Positions 53,334 through 62,862 of a stretch of 64,000 nucleotides of DNA are shown piece after piece. The stretch's first letter is position 1; the number at the start of each line of letters is the position of its first letter. Source of the stretch: an uncultured Lachnospiraceae bacterium (GTDB taxonomy: Bacteria; Bacillota; Clostridia; Lachnospirales; Lachnospiraceae); contig CAKRIL010000012.1 of NCBI GenBank assembly GCA_934343915.1, positions 1-64,000 of the forward strand, written 5' to 3'. Below the pieces are notes generated by a model. That model was not told where the DNA came from and did not search any database. It was given only the letters and a program-made list of their open reading frames with translations. A program made the position numbers and the translations under genes.

Positions 53334-54158
53334 TTATATTCCCGGCATGCTTCCCTGCATCCCCTGAGCTTCCTCGTCATATTTTTTCCTGAGCTTGGAG
53401 AGCTCGTCGTCGGTCTTAAGAATCTCAACCTCGCCGAGATTGTACTTGTGACCGTTGGATTCAAGGAAACGGTACGCAATCATGAAGGATATATCATCGA
53501 AGTTCGTCATATATGTGTTATTGATGTGGCTTATGTCCCATGCCGGAGTGTTGTAATCCGTCAGGTCGATGGAGCGGAATATCTGGTCGAAGGAGTCGAG
53601 ACAGATGCGCTTCTGCTGAGCCATATCAGAGGATACGGTCTGTACGTTGAATACCTTCAAGTATACGCGGAGCCATCCGCCGATAGGAGCCTTGAACCAC
53701 TGGTGGATGGTCTGGTATTCTCTCTGCATTGAGAGGATTAAGTATTCCCAGTCGGTCGAGATGTAGGATGCGTCAACTATGGTCTGAATCTGCGAGGAGG
53801 TGAGACATAAGTTGTACTTGTTGTTGAATTTTTCAACAATCTTAAGTCTCTTCGGAACGGCATTCGGAAGCTGTTCTGAACGAGGAATTGCTTCATCGCG
53901 TGAACGTTTTACCTCCTTAGCTGCCTGCTGACCGCCGCCAGATATGCCCTTGATTGCTTTAAATATGAAATATATAGGAAGTGCAATGGTTCCGACAATA
54001 ACCGAGAGTGCGAAAAGACTGCTCGATGTATTGGAAAGAATAAGACCGGCGATTATTAAGGCTATAAGCTTTTTGTGCCGTCTTACTTTGTCAAAAATCT
54101 TCGGATTATTGCGCGCGTATGCAAAGTACCATATCAAGAAAAATACTATAATTCCCAT
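53334..54158 (-). CDS. membrane protein of unknown function
   Basis: 274 residues. Two hydrophobic segments lie near the N-terminus (GIIVFFLIWYFAYA and FALSVIVGTIALPIYFIFKA), then a Gly/Arg linker and a soluble domain of about 190 residues I do not recognise. ATG 54158 has GGGAGG 6 bases upstream, better than the frame start at 54173. It lies 109 bases after the DUF975 gene and is likely co-transcribed with it. Confidence 0.75.
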   Translation of the reverse strand: MGIIVFFLIWYFAYARNNPKIFDKVRRHKKLIALIIAGLILSNTSSSLFALSVIVGTIALPIYFIFKAIKGISGGGQQAAKEVKRSRDEAIPRSEQLPNAVPKRLKIVEKFNNKYNLCLTSSQIQTIVDASYISTDWEYLILSMQREYQTIHQWFKAPIGGWLRVYLKVFNVQTVSSDMAQQKRICLDSFDQIFRSIDLTDYNTPAWDISHINNTYMTNFDDISFMIAYRFLESNGHKYNLGEVEILKTDDELSKLRKKYDEEAQGMQGSMPGI

Positions 54159-54267
54159 TATTTCCTCCCTCACCGCAGAATGTGCAGATTACAGCAGACT
54201 GCGTTATAGCGTGAGTACAACCCACTTATTATAAAGATTATCACTCAAAAATATATTTGTAAAGATG

Positions 54268-55065
54268 TTAGTTTTCAGAACGGTTGTTGTATTCCGATTT
54301 TATACGAAGGGCTATGTTGGCAAGGCATGCGTCGTAGTACGGTGCAACGAAAACTATGTAAGCAAGTCCGCTTGTCACTGCGGCGAATATAAGCCAGCCT
54401 ATGAAGGAAAGGTTGAGCACGAATACGTTGAGCTTATTGCCGTCCATCATTTCGCGGCTTTTGCTGAACACCTCATGCCTGTCAATGTCAGGGTTCTCGG
54501 CAAGAAGATATGGAACCATGAAGGTTTCATAGCTTTTTATCGCACCCGGAATTATGAACAGAAGTGACCACAAAAATACTTTAAGATGTCTTAAAAACTG
54601 TATGAGCAGTACATTGAGATAATTCTGCTTAAAGCCCAAAAGCAGCGTGCGGTATTTCGGTTCCGTGTAATGTGCATCCATGTAGAATCGGTTGGCACCG
54701 ACCTCGAACGGATATACAACAAAGAAATTGTAGATAAGCCTTACAAGATATGATACAACCATTGCAAGAGCGAATCTTTTTAGCATTGCCATGTATGCAG
54801 CGTAGCCGACAGACTCTGCAAGAGAGTGGAAATTGTTGTAGATATTGTTAAATATATCATTGGGCGACGCACCGGAGAGAATTGTCTGATAGAACTGTTC
54901 GGTGTCAAAGGCACTCTCAACCTGCATGGTTCCGTCCAATACATAATTAAATACAAGAAGGATTCCGGTGCCGGTTATGAAGCTTGCAGCCGCACAGCGG
55001 AAAAAATATGAACCAAGAACACGTCTGGCAGCCTTCTTGATGCTTGATATCGGATGATTGTACAT
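54268..55065 (-). CDS. DUF975 family membrane protein
   Basis: 265 residues with about five transmembrane helices and the DUF975 features: N-terminal ISSIKKAARRVLGSYFF, GANRFYMDAHY, a VFLWSLLFIIPGAIKSYETF segment and SREMMDGNK. The family is common in Firmicutes and of unknown role. AAGGAG lies 6 bases before the ATG. Divergent from the XRE gene. Confidence 0.85.
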   Translation of the reverse strand: MYNHPISSIKKAARRVLGSYFFRCAAASFITGTGILLVFNYVLDGTMQVESAFDTEQFYQTILSGASPNDIFNNIYNNFHSLAESVGYAAYMAMLKRFALAMVVSYLVRLIYNFFVVYPFEVGANRFYMDAHYTEPKYRTLLLGFKQNYLNVLLIQFLRHLKVFLWSLLFIIPGAIKSYETFMVPYLLAENPDIDRHEVFSKSREMMDGNKLNVFVLNLSFIGWLIFAAVTSGLAYIVFVAPYYDACLANIALRIKSEYNNRSEN

Positions 55066-55176
55066 AATTAACTCCTTAAATATGCCGTTTATCGAATATT
55101 ATATTATATGGCAGTGATAAATTCAAGTTTTATATGGAAATGTAAGGTAAAATGCAATGCGGAGAGAAAATTGAGA

Positions 55177-55205
55177 TTGACACCAAGTTTCGGTTATGAT
55201 AATAT
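55177..55205 (+). promoter_or_regulatory. promoter of XRE regulator gene
   Basis: TTGACA (55177-55182) and TAATAT (55200-55205) with 17-base spacing, 62 bases before the ATG. Confidence 0.75.
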
Positions 55206-55266
55206 AGTTTAATCCTAAATGATACGGGAATATTTTGGCTTTATGCGAATGAAAATGGAGGAAATT

Positions 55267-55572
55267 ATGGCTAAGAACATAACAAATGAAGCAGCACAGG
55301 TATCTGCTGACAAGAAGACAGCTAAGAACAACAATAAGAAGCAGGTTGAGAACGTACAGCTCGAGACAAGAAAGGAGCTTATAGAGCAGCTTATACGTTA
55401 TCGTAAGTCCAAGAAGATTACTCAGGCTGACATTTCTGAGATTACAGGTATTCAGAGACCTAACATCAGCCGTCTTGAGAGCGGTAAGTATAATCCTACT
55501 CTTGATATGATAGTTCGTGTTGCGGACAGCATAGGACTTGAGGTTGAGATTACACTTAAGGAGAAGAAGTAA
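55267..55572 (+). CDS. XRE family regulator
   Basis: 101 residues. The first 40 are Ala/Lys/Asn-rich and probably disordered; the rest is a helix-turn-helix domain (ITQADISEITGIQRPNISRL, then ESGKYNPTLDMIVRVADSIG). ATG 55267 has GGAGG 5 bases upstream. Targets unknown. Confidence 0.85.
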   Translation: MAKNITNEAAQVSADKKTAKNNNKKQVENVQLETRKELIEQLIRYRKSKKITQADISEITGIQRPNISRLESGKYNPTLDMIVRVADSIGLEVEITLKEKK

Positions 55573-55659
55573 TATCATAATATTATTGGGACGAATTGAA
55601 TAATATTATAGAAACTATAATCAGATACATTTGATGGAGTGTATCGGGGGAGACTTGAA

Positions 55660-56592
55660 ATGAACAGAGTGTTAGTTAGCGGCGGAGCGGGCTTTTTAGG
55701 GTCACATCTTTGTGAGCGTCTGCTTAATGATGGAAATTATGTTATCTGTATGGATAATCTTTTTACCGGAAGTAAGGAGAATATTGAAAACATGCTTTCA
55801 AATCCGAATTTTGAATTTGTCTGTCATGATGTAATTGAGCCTTTTTATGCCGATGTGGACATGATATACAATCTTGCGTGTCCTGCCAGTCCTCCGCATT
55901 ATCAGTATGACCCGATTAAGACTGCTAAGACGAGTGTGTTCGGAGTAATCAATATGCTGGGACTTGCGAAGCACTGTCATGCGAGAATATTGCAGGCAAG
56001 CACCAGCGAGGTATACGGAGACCCGCTGGTTCATCCGCAGCCGGAGAGTTACAGGGGCAATGTCAACACAATAGGAATCCGTTCGTGTTATGATGAAGGC
56101 AAGAGAATGGCGGAGACACTGTTCTTTGACTATCACAGACAGCATGATGTGGATATCAAGGTTATCCGTATATTTAATACATACGGTCCGAGAATGAATC
56201 CTGCCGATGGAAGAGTAGTATCGAATTTCATTGTACAGGCGCTTAAGGGTGAGGATATTACCATATATGGTGACGGCACACAGACGAGAAGCTTCTGCTA
56301 TGTTGATGACCTTATAGAGGGAATGGTGCGGATGATGAATTCGAGAGATGGATTTACCGGCCCTGTGAATCTCGGTAATCCGGGAGAATTCACTATGAGG
56401 CAGCTTGCAGAGCTTGTTCTTTCAGCGACAGGAAGCAGTTCGAAGCTTGTATACAGGGAACTGCCGTCTGATGACCCTGCTCAGAGAAAGCCGGTCATTG
56501 ACCTTGCTATGAAGGAGCTTGACTGGAAGCCGACTATTAAGCTGGAGGATGGTCTTAAGAAGACAATAGAGTATTTTAAGACAATTATATAA
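55660..56592 (+). CDS. UDP-glucuronate decarboxylase-like NAD-dependent epimerase
   Basis: 310 residues of the extended SDR fold with [10 protein letters not shown] at the N-terminus, [33 protein letters not shown], the catalytic SCYDEGKR (Tyr/Lys) and [10 protein letters not shown]. This set is typical of UXS, which makes UDP-xylose from UDP-glucuronate; related dehydratases remain possible. ATG 55660 follows GGGGGAG by 6 bases. The flippase gene starts directly after its stop, so it probably supplies a sugar for a surface glycan. Confidence 0.85.
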   Translation: MNRVLVSGGAGFLGSHLCERLLNDGNYVICMDNLFTGSKENIENMLSNPNFEFVCHDVIEPFYADVDMIYNLACPASPPHYQYDPIKTAKTSVFGVINMLGLAKHCHARILQASTSEVYGDPLVHPQPESYRGNVNTIGIRSCYDEGKRMAETLFFDYHRQHDVDIKVIRIFNTYGPRMNPADGRVVSNFIVQALKGEDITIYGDGTQTRSFCYVDDLIEGMVRMMNSRDGFTGPVNLGNPGEFTMRQLAELVLSATGSSSKLVYRELPSDDPAQRKPVIDLAMKELDWKPTIKLEDGLKKTIEYFKTII

Positions 56593-58023
56593 ATGAAGCA
56601 GGAAAAGAGAATTTTAAGGAATATATTATATGCCTTTGCGGCGCAGGGAATATCACTTCTTCTGAGTGTGCTGACTTCGCTCATTCTCCCGAAGTTCTTT
56701 GACAAGGCGAATTACGGATACTGGTCGCTTTTTCTGTTCTATACAGGATACACAGGCTTTTTCCATTTCGGACTTAATGATGGTGTATATCTTAAGATTG
56801 GCGGAATAGAGTATGCCGATATGGATAAGAAGCTTTTAGGAGCACAGTTCAGATTCGGAGCATTGTTCCAGAGCATAATCGGAATCGGCATTGTTTTGTG
56901 GGCGGTACTGGCAGGCAACAGTGCAGATGCACAGTTTGTGTTCATAATGACTGCAGTGTACATGCTTTTATACAACCTAACCTTATATCTTGGCTGTATA
57001 TTTCAGGCAGCCAACGAGACAAGATTGTATTCAATGTCAGTCATGATTGACAAGATTGTGTTCATGGCGGCGATACTTGCGCTTTTTGTTCTTAAGAGCA
57101 GTGATTATAAGGTGTATGTATGGCTGTATATGGCTGCTAAGCTGTGTGCGATGATTTATTGCGTGTATAAGGGACGGGAGGTAGTGTTCGCGGGAAGAAT
57201 ACCGATGAGCGATACCGTAAAAGAAACCTTGGACAGCATGAAGATAGGAATTAATCTGACGATTGCCAATATTGCGAGCAATCTCATTTTGGGCGGAGGC
57301 CGCTTCATAATCGACAGATATTGGGGAATCGAGGACTTCGGAGAGGTGTCGTTCTCTCTTACGCTTACTAATTTTTTTCTGTTATTTGTTTCGCAGATTT
57401 CGATGGTACTGTTTCCTGCACTCAGACAGATTGATGAGAAGAGACAGAAGGAGCTTTTTGACATGTCTAAGCATGTGCTTAATGTAATTCTTCCTGTCGT
57501 GTTTTTGGCGTACATTCCGGCGAAGGAGCTGTTAAGGCTGTGGCTTCCGCAGTATGAGGTCAGCCTTGCATACATGGCAATACTGCTTCCGATGTGCATT
57601 TTTGACGGTAAGATGAATCTTGTATGTGCGACATATTTTAAGGTACTCCGCAAGGAGCGTTTTTTATTGTGTGTCAATCTGTTTTCAATGGCATTAAGCG
57701 TGTGCTTATGCCTGCTTGGAGCATACGGGCTTCACAGCATAGATGCAATCATACTGTTTATGGTGTGTGCGATTGGTGTGAGATACTTTATTTCACAGAT
57801 TTTCCTGGAGAAGCTGCTTGGCGATGCACAAGGGCAGAATAAGGTGAGAGCCGGAATGTTCGAAGAAATGGTGCTTGTCGTATTGTGCGCATATGTGTGC
57901 TGGAAGCTTCCTTCGTTTGCGGCATTTGTGATAGCAGCGGTAGCATATGCGGTATATCTTGTGCTTAACAGGACAAGCGTGGTATACCTTTTGGGAATGG
58001 TTAAGGCAAAGGTGAAAAAATAA
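56593..58023 (+). CDS. polysaccharide flippase (Wzx/MATE-like)
   Basis: 476 residues with about twelve to fourteen hydrophobic helices, the oligosaccharide flippase layout beginning LRNILYAFAAQGISLLLSVL. Moves lipid-linked glycans across the membrane. It has no RBS of its own: the ATG follows the UXS-like stop immediately, so translation is coupled. Confidence 0.85.
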   Translation: MKQEKRILRNILYAFAAQGISLLLSVLTSLILPKFFDKANYGYWSLFLFYTGYTGFFHFGLNDGVYLKIGGIEYADMDKKLLGAQFRFGALFQSIIGIGIVLWAVLAGNSADAQFVFIMTAVYMLLYNLTLYLGCIFQAANETRLYSMSVMIDKIVFMAAILALFVLKSSDYKVYVWLYMAAKLCAMIYCVYKGREVVFAGRIPMSDTVKETLDSMKIGINLTIANIASNLILGGGRFIIDRYWGIEDFGEVSFSLTLTNFFLLFVSQISMVLFPALRQIDEKRQKELFDMSKHVLNVILPVVFLAYIPAKELLRLWLPQYEVSLAYMAILLPMCIFDGKMNLVCATYFKVLRKERFLLCVNLFSMALSVCLCLLGAYGLHSIDAIILFMVCAIGVRYFISQIFLEKLLGDAQGQNKVRAGMFEEMVLVVLCAYVCWKLPSFAAFVIAAVAYAVYLVLNRTSVVYLLGMVKAKVKK

Positions 58024-58063
58024 CTATATAATGAATAATGATAGGGAATACGGGAGGTAGCAT

Positions 58064-59122
58064 ATGAGTATTATCAGGGAGATTTTCGGTCATGACGGCA
58101 AGGGTGAGAATGTATATTCTTATACGATCACCAATGACAATGGCATGATGGTAAGAGTTATCGAGATGGGAGCAGCCATACAGGCTGTTGAGACTGCTGA
58201 CAGGGACGGAAATTATGCGGATGTTGTTCTTGGATATGATAATGTCAAGCAGTATGAGACAGCGAACGGCGATAACTTAGGTGTTGTTGTAGGACGTAAT
58301 GCCAACAGAATCAAGGATGGCAGATTCGTGATTAAGGGCAAGGTATATCAGCTTGCAAAGAATGACGGAGAGAATAACCTTCACAGCGGTCCGAATGGTT
58401 ACAGCAGCCGCAGATGGAACAGTGAGATTGTCGAGGATGAGAGAGGACAGGCGGTAAGATTCTCTCTTGTGAGTCCGTCAGGGGATCAGGGAATGCCCGG
58501 AGAGCTTGACATCAATGTGACATATGTTCTCACGGAGGACAACAGCTTAATTCTCGATTATGAGGGTGTTGCGGGCGACGATACGATTGTTAATCCTACG
58601 AACCATTCATACTTTAATCTCGCAGGTCATAATTCAGGAACGGTATATGACCAGAAGATATGGCTTGATGCTGATGAGTTCACACCTTCGGATTCAGGGC
58701 TTATTCCTACGGGTGAGTACAGAAGCGTCAAGGGCACGCCTATGGACTTTACGACACCTAAGGCAATAGGACAGGATATAGGTGCTGATTATGAGCCGCT
58801 TATACTTGCGGGAGGCTATGACCATAACTTTGTATTGAAGAATAATGGCGAGGTTGAGCTTGCGGGAAGCCTTTACGATGAGAAGAGCGGCAGATATATG
58901 GAAGTGTACACTCAGATGCCGGGCTTGCAGATATACACAGGTAATTTTCTTACAGGCAAGTCAAGAGGCAAGGACGACTGCTATTATGAAAAGCGCGGCG
59001 GAGTATGCTTTGAGAGCCAGTTCTTCCCTGATTCGGTCAACAACATGGCTTTTGAGTCACCTGTTGTACAGGCAGGGGTTCCTTTTGATTATGTTACGGT
59101 ATATAAGTTTTCGGTAAAGTAA
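58064..59122 (+). CDS. galM: galactose mutarotase (aldose 1-epimerase)
   Basis: 352 residues. Interconverts alpha and beta anomers of galactose or glucose. Family features: LGVVVGRNANRI, LHSGPNGYSSRRWN, the catalytic His in NPTNHSYFNLAGH and the catalytic Glu in the C-terminal GVCFESQFFPDS. GGGAGG lies 8 bases before the ATG. It may act with the LacZ elsewhere in this window. Confidence 0.93.
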   Translation: MSIIREIFGHDGKGENVYSYTITNDNGMMVRVIEMGAAIQAVETADRDGNYADVVLGYDNVKQYETANGDNLGVVVGRNANRIKDGRFVIKGKVYQLAKNDGENNLHSGPNGYSSRRWNSEIVEDERGQAVRFSLVSPSGDQGMPGELDINVTYVLTEDNSLILDYEGVAGDDTIVNPTNHSYFNLAGHNSGTVYDQKIWLDADEFTPSDSGLIPTGEYRSVKGTPMDFTTPKAIGQDIGADYEPLILAGGYDHNFVLKNNGEVELAGSLYDEKSGRYMEVYTQMPGLQIYTGNFLTGKSRGKDDCYYEKRGGVCFESQFFPDSVNNMAFESPVVQAGVPFDYVTVYKFSVK

Positions 59123-59156
59123 TAAGTAAAATATTCAGGAAGCAGTTATTATTATA

Positions 59157-59831
59157 ATGAAGCTTGATACAATTAATACATCTGAGGCGTTTCGCTATCT
59201 GGGCTATGGCTCGTCCGTTCCTGATGAGAAAATACTTGCGGTAGCAGACGAATGCGAAAAGAAGCTTCTTGCGGCGATTGATGCCAAGTATACATATAAA
59301 TATTTTGAAATAGACCGGCACAGCGAAGAGGGGATTACACTTGTTGGAACCTCACTTTTGCTGTGCGGTTCTTCAATAGCGGAACATCTTAACGGATGTG
59401 ATGGTGTTGTACTGCTTGCGGCAACGTTGTCAGGCGGTGTGGACAGGCTTATAAGGCAGTTGTCAGTCAGAAGCATGACCTGTGCCGTCGTGACGGACAG
59501 TATGGCATCGGCGGCGATAGAGCAGGTGTGTGATGCGGCTGAGGCAGAGATTATTAAGGAGTTCGCAGGAAGGTACACAACATGGCGGTTCAGTCCCGGC
59601 TACGGAGATTTTCCGCTTGAGATACAGAGAATGTTCCTTGATGTGCTCTCGGCACCGAAAAGAATCGGTGTCAATGTGACGGAGGGCGGTCTTATGGCAC
59701 CATGCAAGTCCGTTACGGCGGTTATAGGAGTATCGGATAAAGAGATTGAGAAAAGAAGACGCGGATGCAGTGTATGTGCCATGAGAGAGCACTGTGCATT
59801 CAGGAAGAAAGGTGAGCATTGTGGAGTTTAA
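59157..59831 (+). CDS. methionine synthase activation-domain protein
   Basis: 224 residues that match the C-terminal AdoMet-binding reactivation domain of MetH as a separate protein, including RFSPGYGDFPL and a Cys-rich tail (CSVCAMREHCAF). It would use flavodoxin-type electrons and AdoMet to restore oxidised cobalamin. It overlaps the methionine synthase gene that follows by about 11 bases and supplies the domain that gene lacks. Confidence 0.88.
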   Translation: MKLDTINTSEAFRYLGYGSSVPDEKILAVADECEKKLLAAIDAKYTYKYFEIDRHSEEGITLVGTSLLLCGSSIAEHLNGCDGVVLLAATLSGGVDRLIRQLSVRSMTCAVVTDSMASAAIEQVCDAAEAEIIKEFAGRYTTWRFSPGYGDFPLEIQRMFLDVLSAPKRIGVNVTEGGLMAPCKSVTAVIGVSDKEIEKRRRGCSVCAMREHCAFRKKGEHCGV

Positions 59832-62238
59832 GACATTGTTGAAAAAGAAGAATAAGTTGAATAAGAAGTACATATTATTGGATGGTGCTATGGGCACAAT
59901 GCTTCAGGCATCAGGTCTTAAGCTTGGACAGATACCGGAGGTGCTTTCCTTTACCAATGAAGAGCTGCTGATAAATATACACAGACAGTATGTTGAGAGT
60001 GGTTCGGATATAATATATACCAATACCTTCGGCGGCAACAGATACAAGCTTGAGGGCTGCGGCTATACCGTAGAGCAGGTCATTAAGAAGGGAATAGAGA
60101 ATGCCAGAAGAGCATGCGAGGGAACTGACTGCATGACAGCGCTTGATATAGGGCCAATCGGTAAGCTTGTTGAGCCTACCGGAGACCTTAAGTTCGAGGA
60201 GGCATATGATATATACAGAGAACAGATTATTGCGGGAAGGGATGCAGACCTTGTAGTGTTCGAGACCATGACAGACCTGCTTGAGCTTAAGGCAGCCGTG
60301 CTTGCTGCCAAGGAAAATTCAGATCTTCCGATTATCTGTACAATGACATTTGAGCAGAATATGAGAACCTTCACGGGCTGCCAGGTGTCAGCTATGGCAC
60401 TCACGATGGAGGGACTTGGTGTTGATGCGCTTGGTGTCAACTGTTCGCTCGGACCGGATGAGCTGTATGCCGTTGTGGAGGAGCTTGGAAGGTACACGAG
60501 ACTTCCTCTTGTTGTTAAGCCTAACGCCGGACTTCCTGACCCGGTTACTAATGAGTACAATGTAAGGCCCGGAGAATTTGCCGCAAAGATGGCAAAGATG
60601 GCATCAATAGGTGCGACAATTATGGGAGGCTGCTGCGGAACAAGCCCTGCATATATTGCAGAGCTAAAAAAGGCACTTGACGGTGCGGATTTCATAAGAA
60701 AAGAGACAGAGTATGCCTCGGCGGTATGCTCTGCAAGCAATACGGTTGTAATTAATCAGCCGAGAATTATCGGAGAGCGAATCAACCCTACGGGAAAGAA
60801 GCTGTTCAAGCAGGCTCTTAAGGAGCATAATCTTGATTATATAATGAATCAGGCACTTGAGCAGATTGACGGTGGAGCGGAGATTCTTGATGTCAATGTC
60901 GGACTTCCTGAGATTGATGAGAAGGATATGATGGTTGATGCCATCAGGGCGATTCAGTCGGTGTGCGACGTTCCTCTTCAGATTGACAGCACAATTCCGG
61001 AGGTTTTGGAGGCAGGACTAAGAATATACTGCGGCAAGCCGATTGTGAATTCAGTCAACGGCGAGGAGAATTCGCTCAATAATGTGCTTCCGCTTGTTAA
61101 AAAGTACGGTGCATGTGTTGTAGGACTCACACTTGATGAGAACGGTATACCTAAGACTGCACCTGAGCGTGTCGCTATTGCGAAGAAGATTCTTGACAGA
61201 GCACTTGAAATGGGAATACCTAAGGAGAATGTATTCATAGACTGCCTTACACTCACGGCATCTGCGGAGCAGGATGGCGTTATGGAGACACTTAATGCGC
61301 TTCATACAGTCAGATATGAGCTCGGACTTAATACGGTTCTCGGTGTATCCAACATATCATTCGGACTTCCTTACAGGGAGCTTGTGAATCAGAACTTCCT
61401 TGCGATGGCACTTACCTACGGGCTTACGCTGCCTATAATTAATCCTAACGTGGTGTCCATGACGGGAGCTGTCCGTTCATACAGACTGCTTACCGGAATT
61501 GACCGCAATTCCATGGATTATATTCAGGCTTACAATGGTTATACACCGGCTAAGTCTGCGAAGGCAGAGAAAGCACCGGCAGCACAGTCGGGAACAGCGA
61601 ATGTTGATGCACCTGAGAAGGGCACCCTTGCTTATGCCGTTGAGAACGGACTTAAGAATGAGGGCGCAAGGCTCACGGCTGAGATGCTTGAACACATGGA
61701 GGCACTCGACATCATCAACGGAACACTCATTCCCGCACTTGACCGTATCGGAAAGAACTTTGAGAAGGGCAAGGTATTCCTTCCACAGCTCATTCTTGCG
61801 GCTGAGGTTACGCAGAGCTCGTTTGAGGTAATCAAGAAGAAGCTTGCGGCAGACAATAAGACACCTGTAAGCAAGGGAAAGATTATAATGGCGACGGTCA
61901 AGGGTGATGTACATGACATTGGAAAGAATATTGTCAAGGTAATCCTTGAAAATTACGGATATACAGTAATCGACCTTGGAAAAGATGTCGATTATATGAC
62001 AGTTGTGAATGCTGCTATTGAGCACAAGGCGAAGCTTGTAGGTCTGTCGGCACTTATGACAACAACTCTTGTCAGCATGGAAAAGACGATACAGCTTTTG
62101 AGAGAGTACAAGGTTGACTGTAAGGTCGTTGTCGGCGGAGCAGTGCTCACGCCTGAGTATGCCAAGCAGATTGGTGCGGACTACTATGCCAAGGATGCGA
62201 TGGATACGGTTGCGGCAGCAAGAGAAGTTTTAGGATAG
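59821..62238 (+). CDS. metH: cobalamin-dependent methionine synthase, without activation domain
   Basis: Transfers methyl from methyltetrahydrofolate to homocysteine. About 805 residues against about 1200 for E. coli MetH. Homocysteine-binding domain with GVNCS and GGCCG (Cys 271/272), pterin-binding domain (GERINPTGKK, VNVGLPEIDE) and B12-binding domain with DVHDIGKN (His 698). The reactivation domain is the separate gene just upstream. GTG 59821 is chosen for AAAGGTGAG 5 bases before it; GTG codons at 59794 and 59812 are alternatives. No cobalamin riboswitch is seen upstream. Confidence 0.94.
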   Translation: MEFKTLLKKKNKLNKKYILLDGAMGTMLQASGLKLGQIPEVLSFTNEELLINIHRQYVESGSDIIYTNTFGGNRYKLEGCGYTVEQVIKKGIENARRACEGTDCMTALDIGPIGKLVEPTGDLKFEEAYDIYREQIIAGRDADLVVFETMTDLLELKAAVLAAKENSDLPIICTMTFEQNMRTFTGCQVSAMALTMEGLGVDALGVNCSLGPDELYAVVEELGRYTRLPLVVKPNAGLPDPVTNEYNVRPGEFAAKMAKMASIGATIMGGCCGTSPAYIAELKKALDGADFIRKETEYASAVCSASNTVVINQPRIIGERINPTGKKLFKQALKEHNLDYIMNQALEQIDGGAEILDVNVGLPEIDEKDMMVDAIRAIQSVCDVPLQIDSTIPEVLEAGLRIYCGKPIVNSVNGEENSLNNVLPLVKKYGACVVGLTLDENGIPKTAPERVAIAKKILDRALEMGIPKENVFIDCLTLTASAEQDGVMETLNALHTVRYELGLNTVLGVSNISFGLPYRELVNQNFLAMALTYGLTLPIINPNVVSMTGAVRSYRLLTGIDRNSMDYIQAYNGYTPAKSAKAEKAPAAQSGTANVDAPEKGTLAYAVENGLKNEGARLTAEMLEHMEALDIINGTLIPALDRIGKNFEKGKVFLPQLILAAEVTQSSFEVIKKKLAADNKTPVSKGKIIMATVKGDVHDIGKNIVKVILENYGYTVIDLGKDVDYMTVVNAAIEHKAKLVGLSALMTTTLVSMEKTIQLLREYKVDCKVVVGGAVLTPEYAKQIGADYYAKDAMDTVAAAREVLG

Positions 62239-62269
62239 AGAAGATAAAGAATCGGAACAGGAAAATATC

Positions 62270-62854
62270 ATGAAAGAGAATCAGTTTTTTGCCATCATGG
62301 CTAGAATGAAGTACATAAACCGCTGGGGGCTTATGCGAAATACAAGAACAGAGAATATATGTGAGCACAGTATGGATGTGGCAATGATTGCACATGCACT
62401 CGGTGTAATCAATAACGTGTATTACGGGGGAAATCTGAATCCTGACAGACTTGCGCTTATGGGAATGTACCATGATGCGACTGAGATTATTACAGGAGAT
62501 ATGCCGACTCCCGTTAAGTACTACAATCCGCTTATACGCCATGCGTATAAGGAGGTTGAGAGCGTTGCCAAGGATGAACTGCTCGAAGGACTTCCTGATG
62601 AGATGCGCCCGTATTATGACCCGATTATGCAGGATACGGAGAAGGAGGCTGTCATGTGGCTGTATGTCAAGGCTGCGGACAAGCTTTCAGCTCTTGTCAA
62701 GTGTATAGAGGAGCGCTCAATGGGAAATCAGGACTTCTGTAAGGCTGAGGAGACAACACTTGCATCAATCCTTGATATGAAGCTTCCGGAAGTGAATTTT
62801 TTCGTAGACCATTTTATTCCGGCTTATGGTCTTACGCTTGATGAGTCAAAATAG
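62270..62854 (+). CDS. yfbR: 5'-deoxynucleotidase, HD domain (YfbR-like)
   Basis: 194 residues of the HD superfamily. His in NICEHSMDVAMIAH, the HD pair in MYHDATEIITGDMPTP and the Asp in VKAADKLSALVKC form the metal site. YfbR removes phosphate from deoxynucleoside 5'-monophosphates. AGGAAAA precedes the ATG. It begins 31 bases after metH and ends 8 bases before topB. Confidence 0.9.
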   Translation: MKENQFFAIMARMKYINRWGLMRNTRTENICEHSMDVAMIAHALGVINNVYYGGNLNPDRLALMGMYHDATEIITGDMPTPVKYYNPLIRHAYKEVESVAKDELLEGLPDEMRPYYDPIMQDTEKEAVMWLYVKAADKLSALVKCIEERSMGNQDFCKAEETTLASILDMKLPEVNFFVDHFIPAYGLTLDESK

Positions 62855-62862
62855 AGGTATAC

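Noticed and set aside
60063..60740. 225-codon minus-strand frame
   Set aside because: Antisense to metH with Ser/Ala-rich shadow composition.
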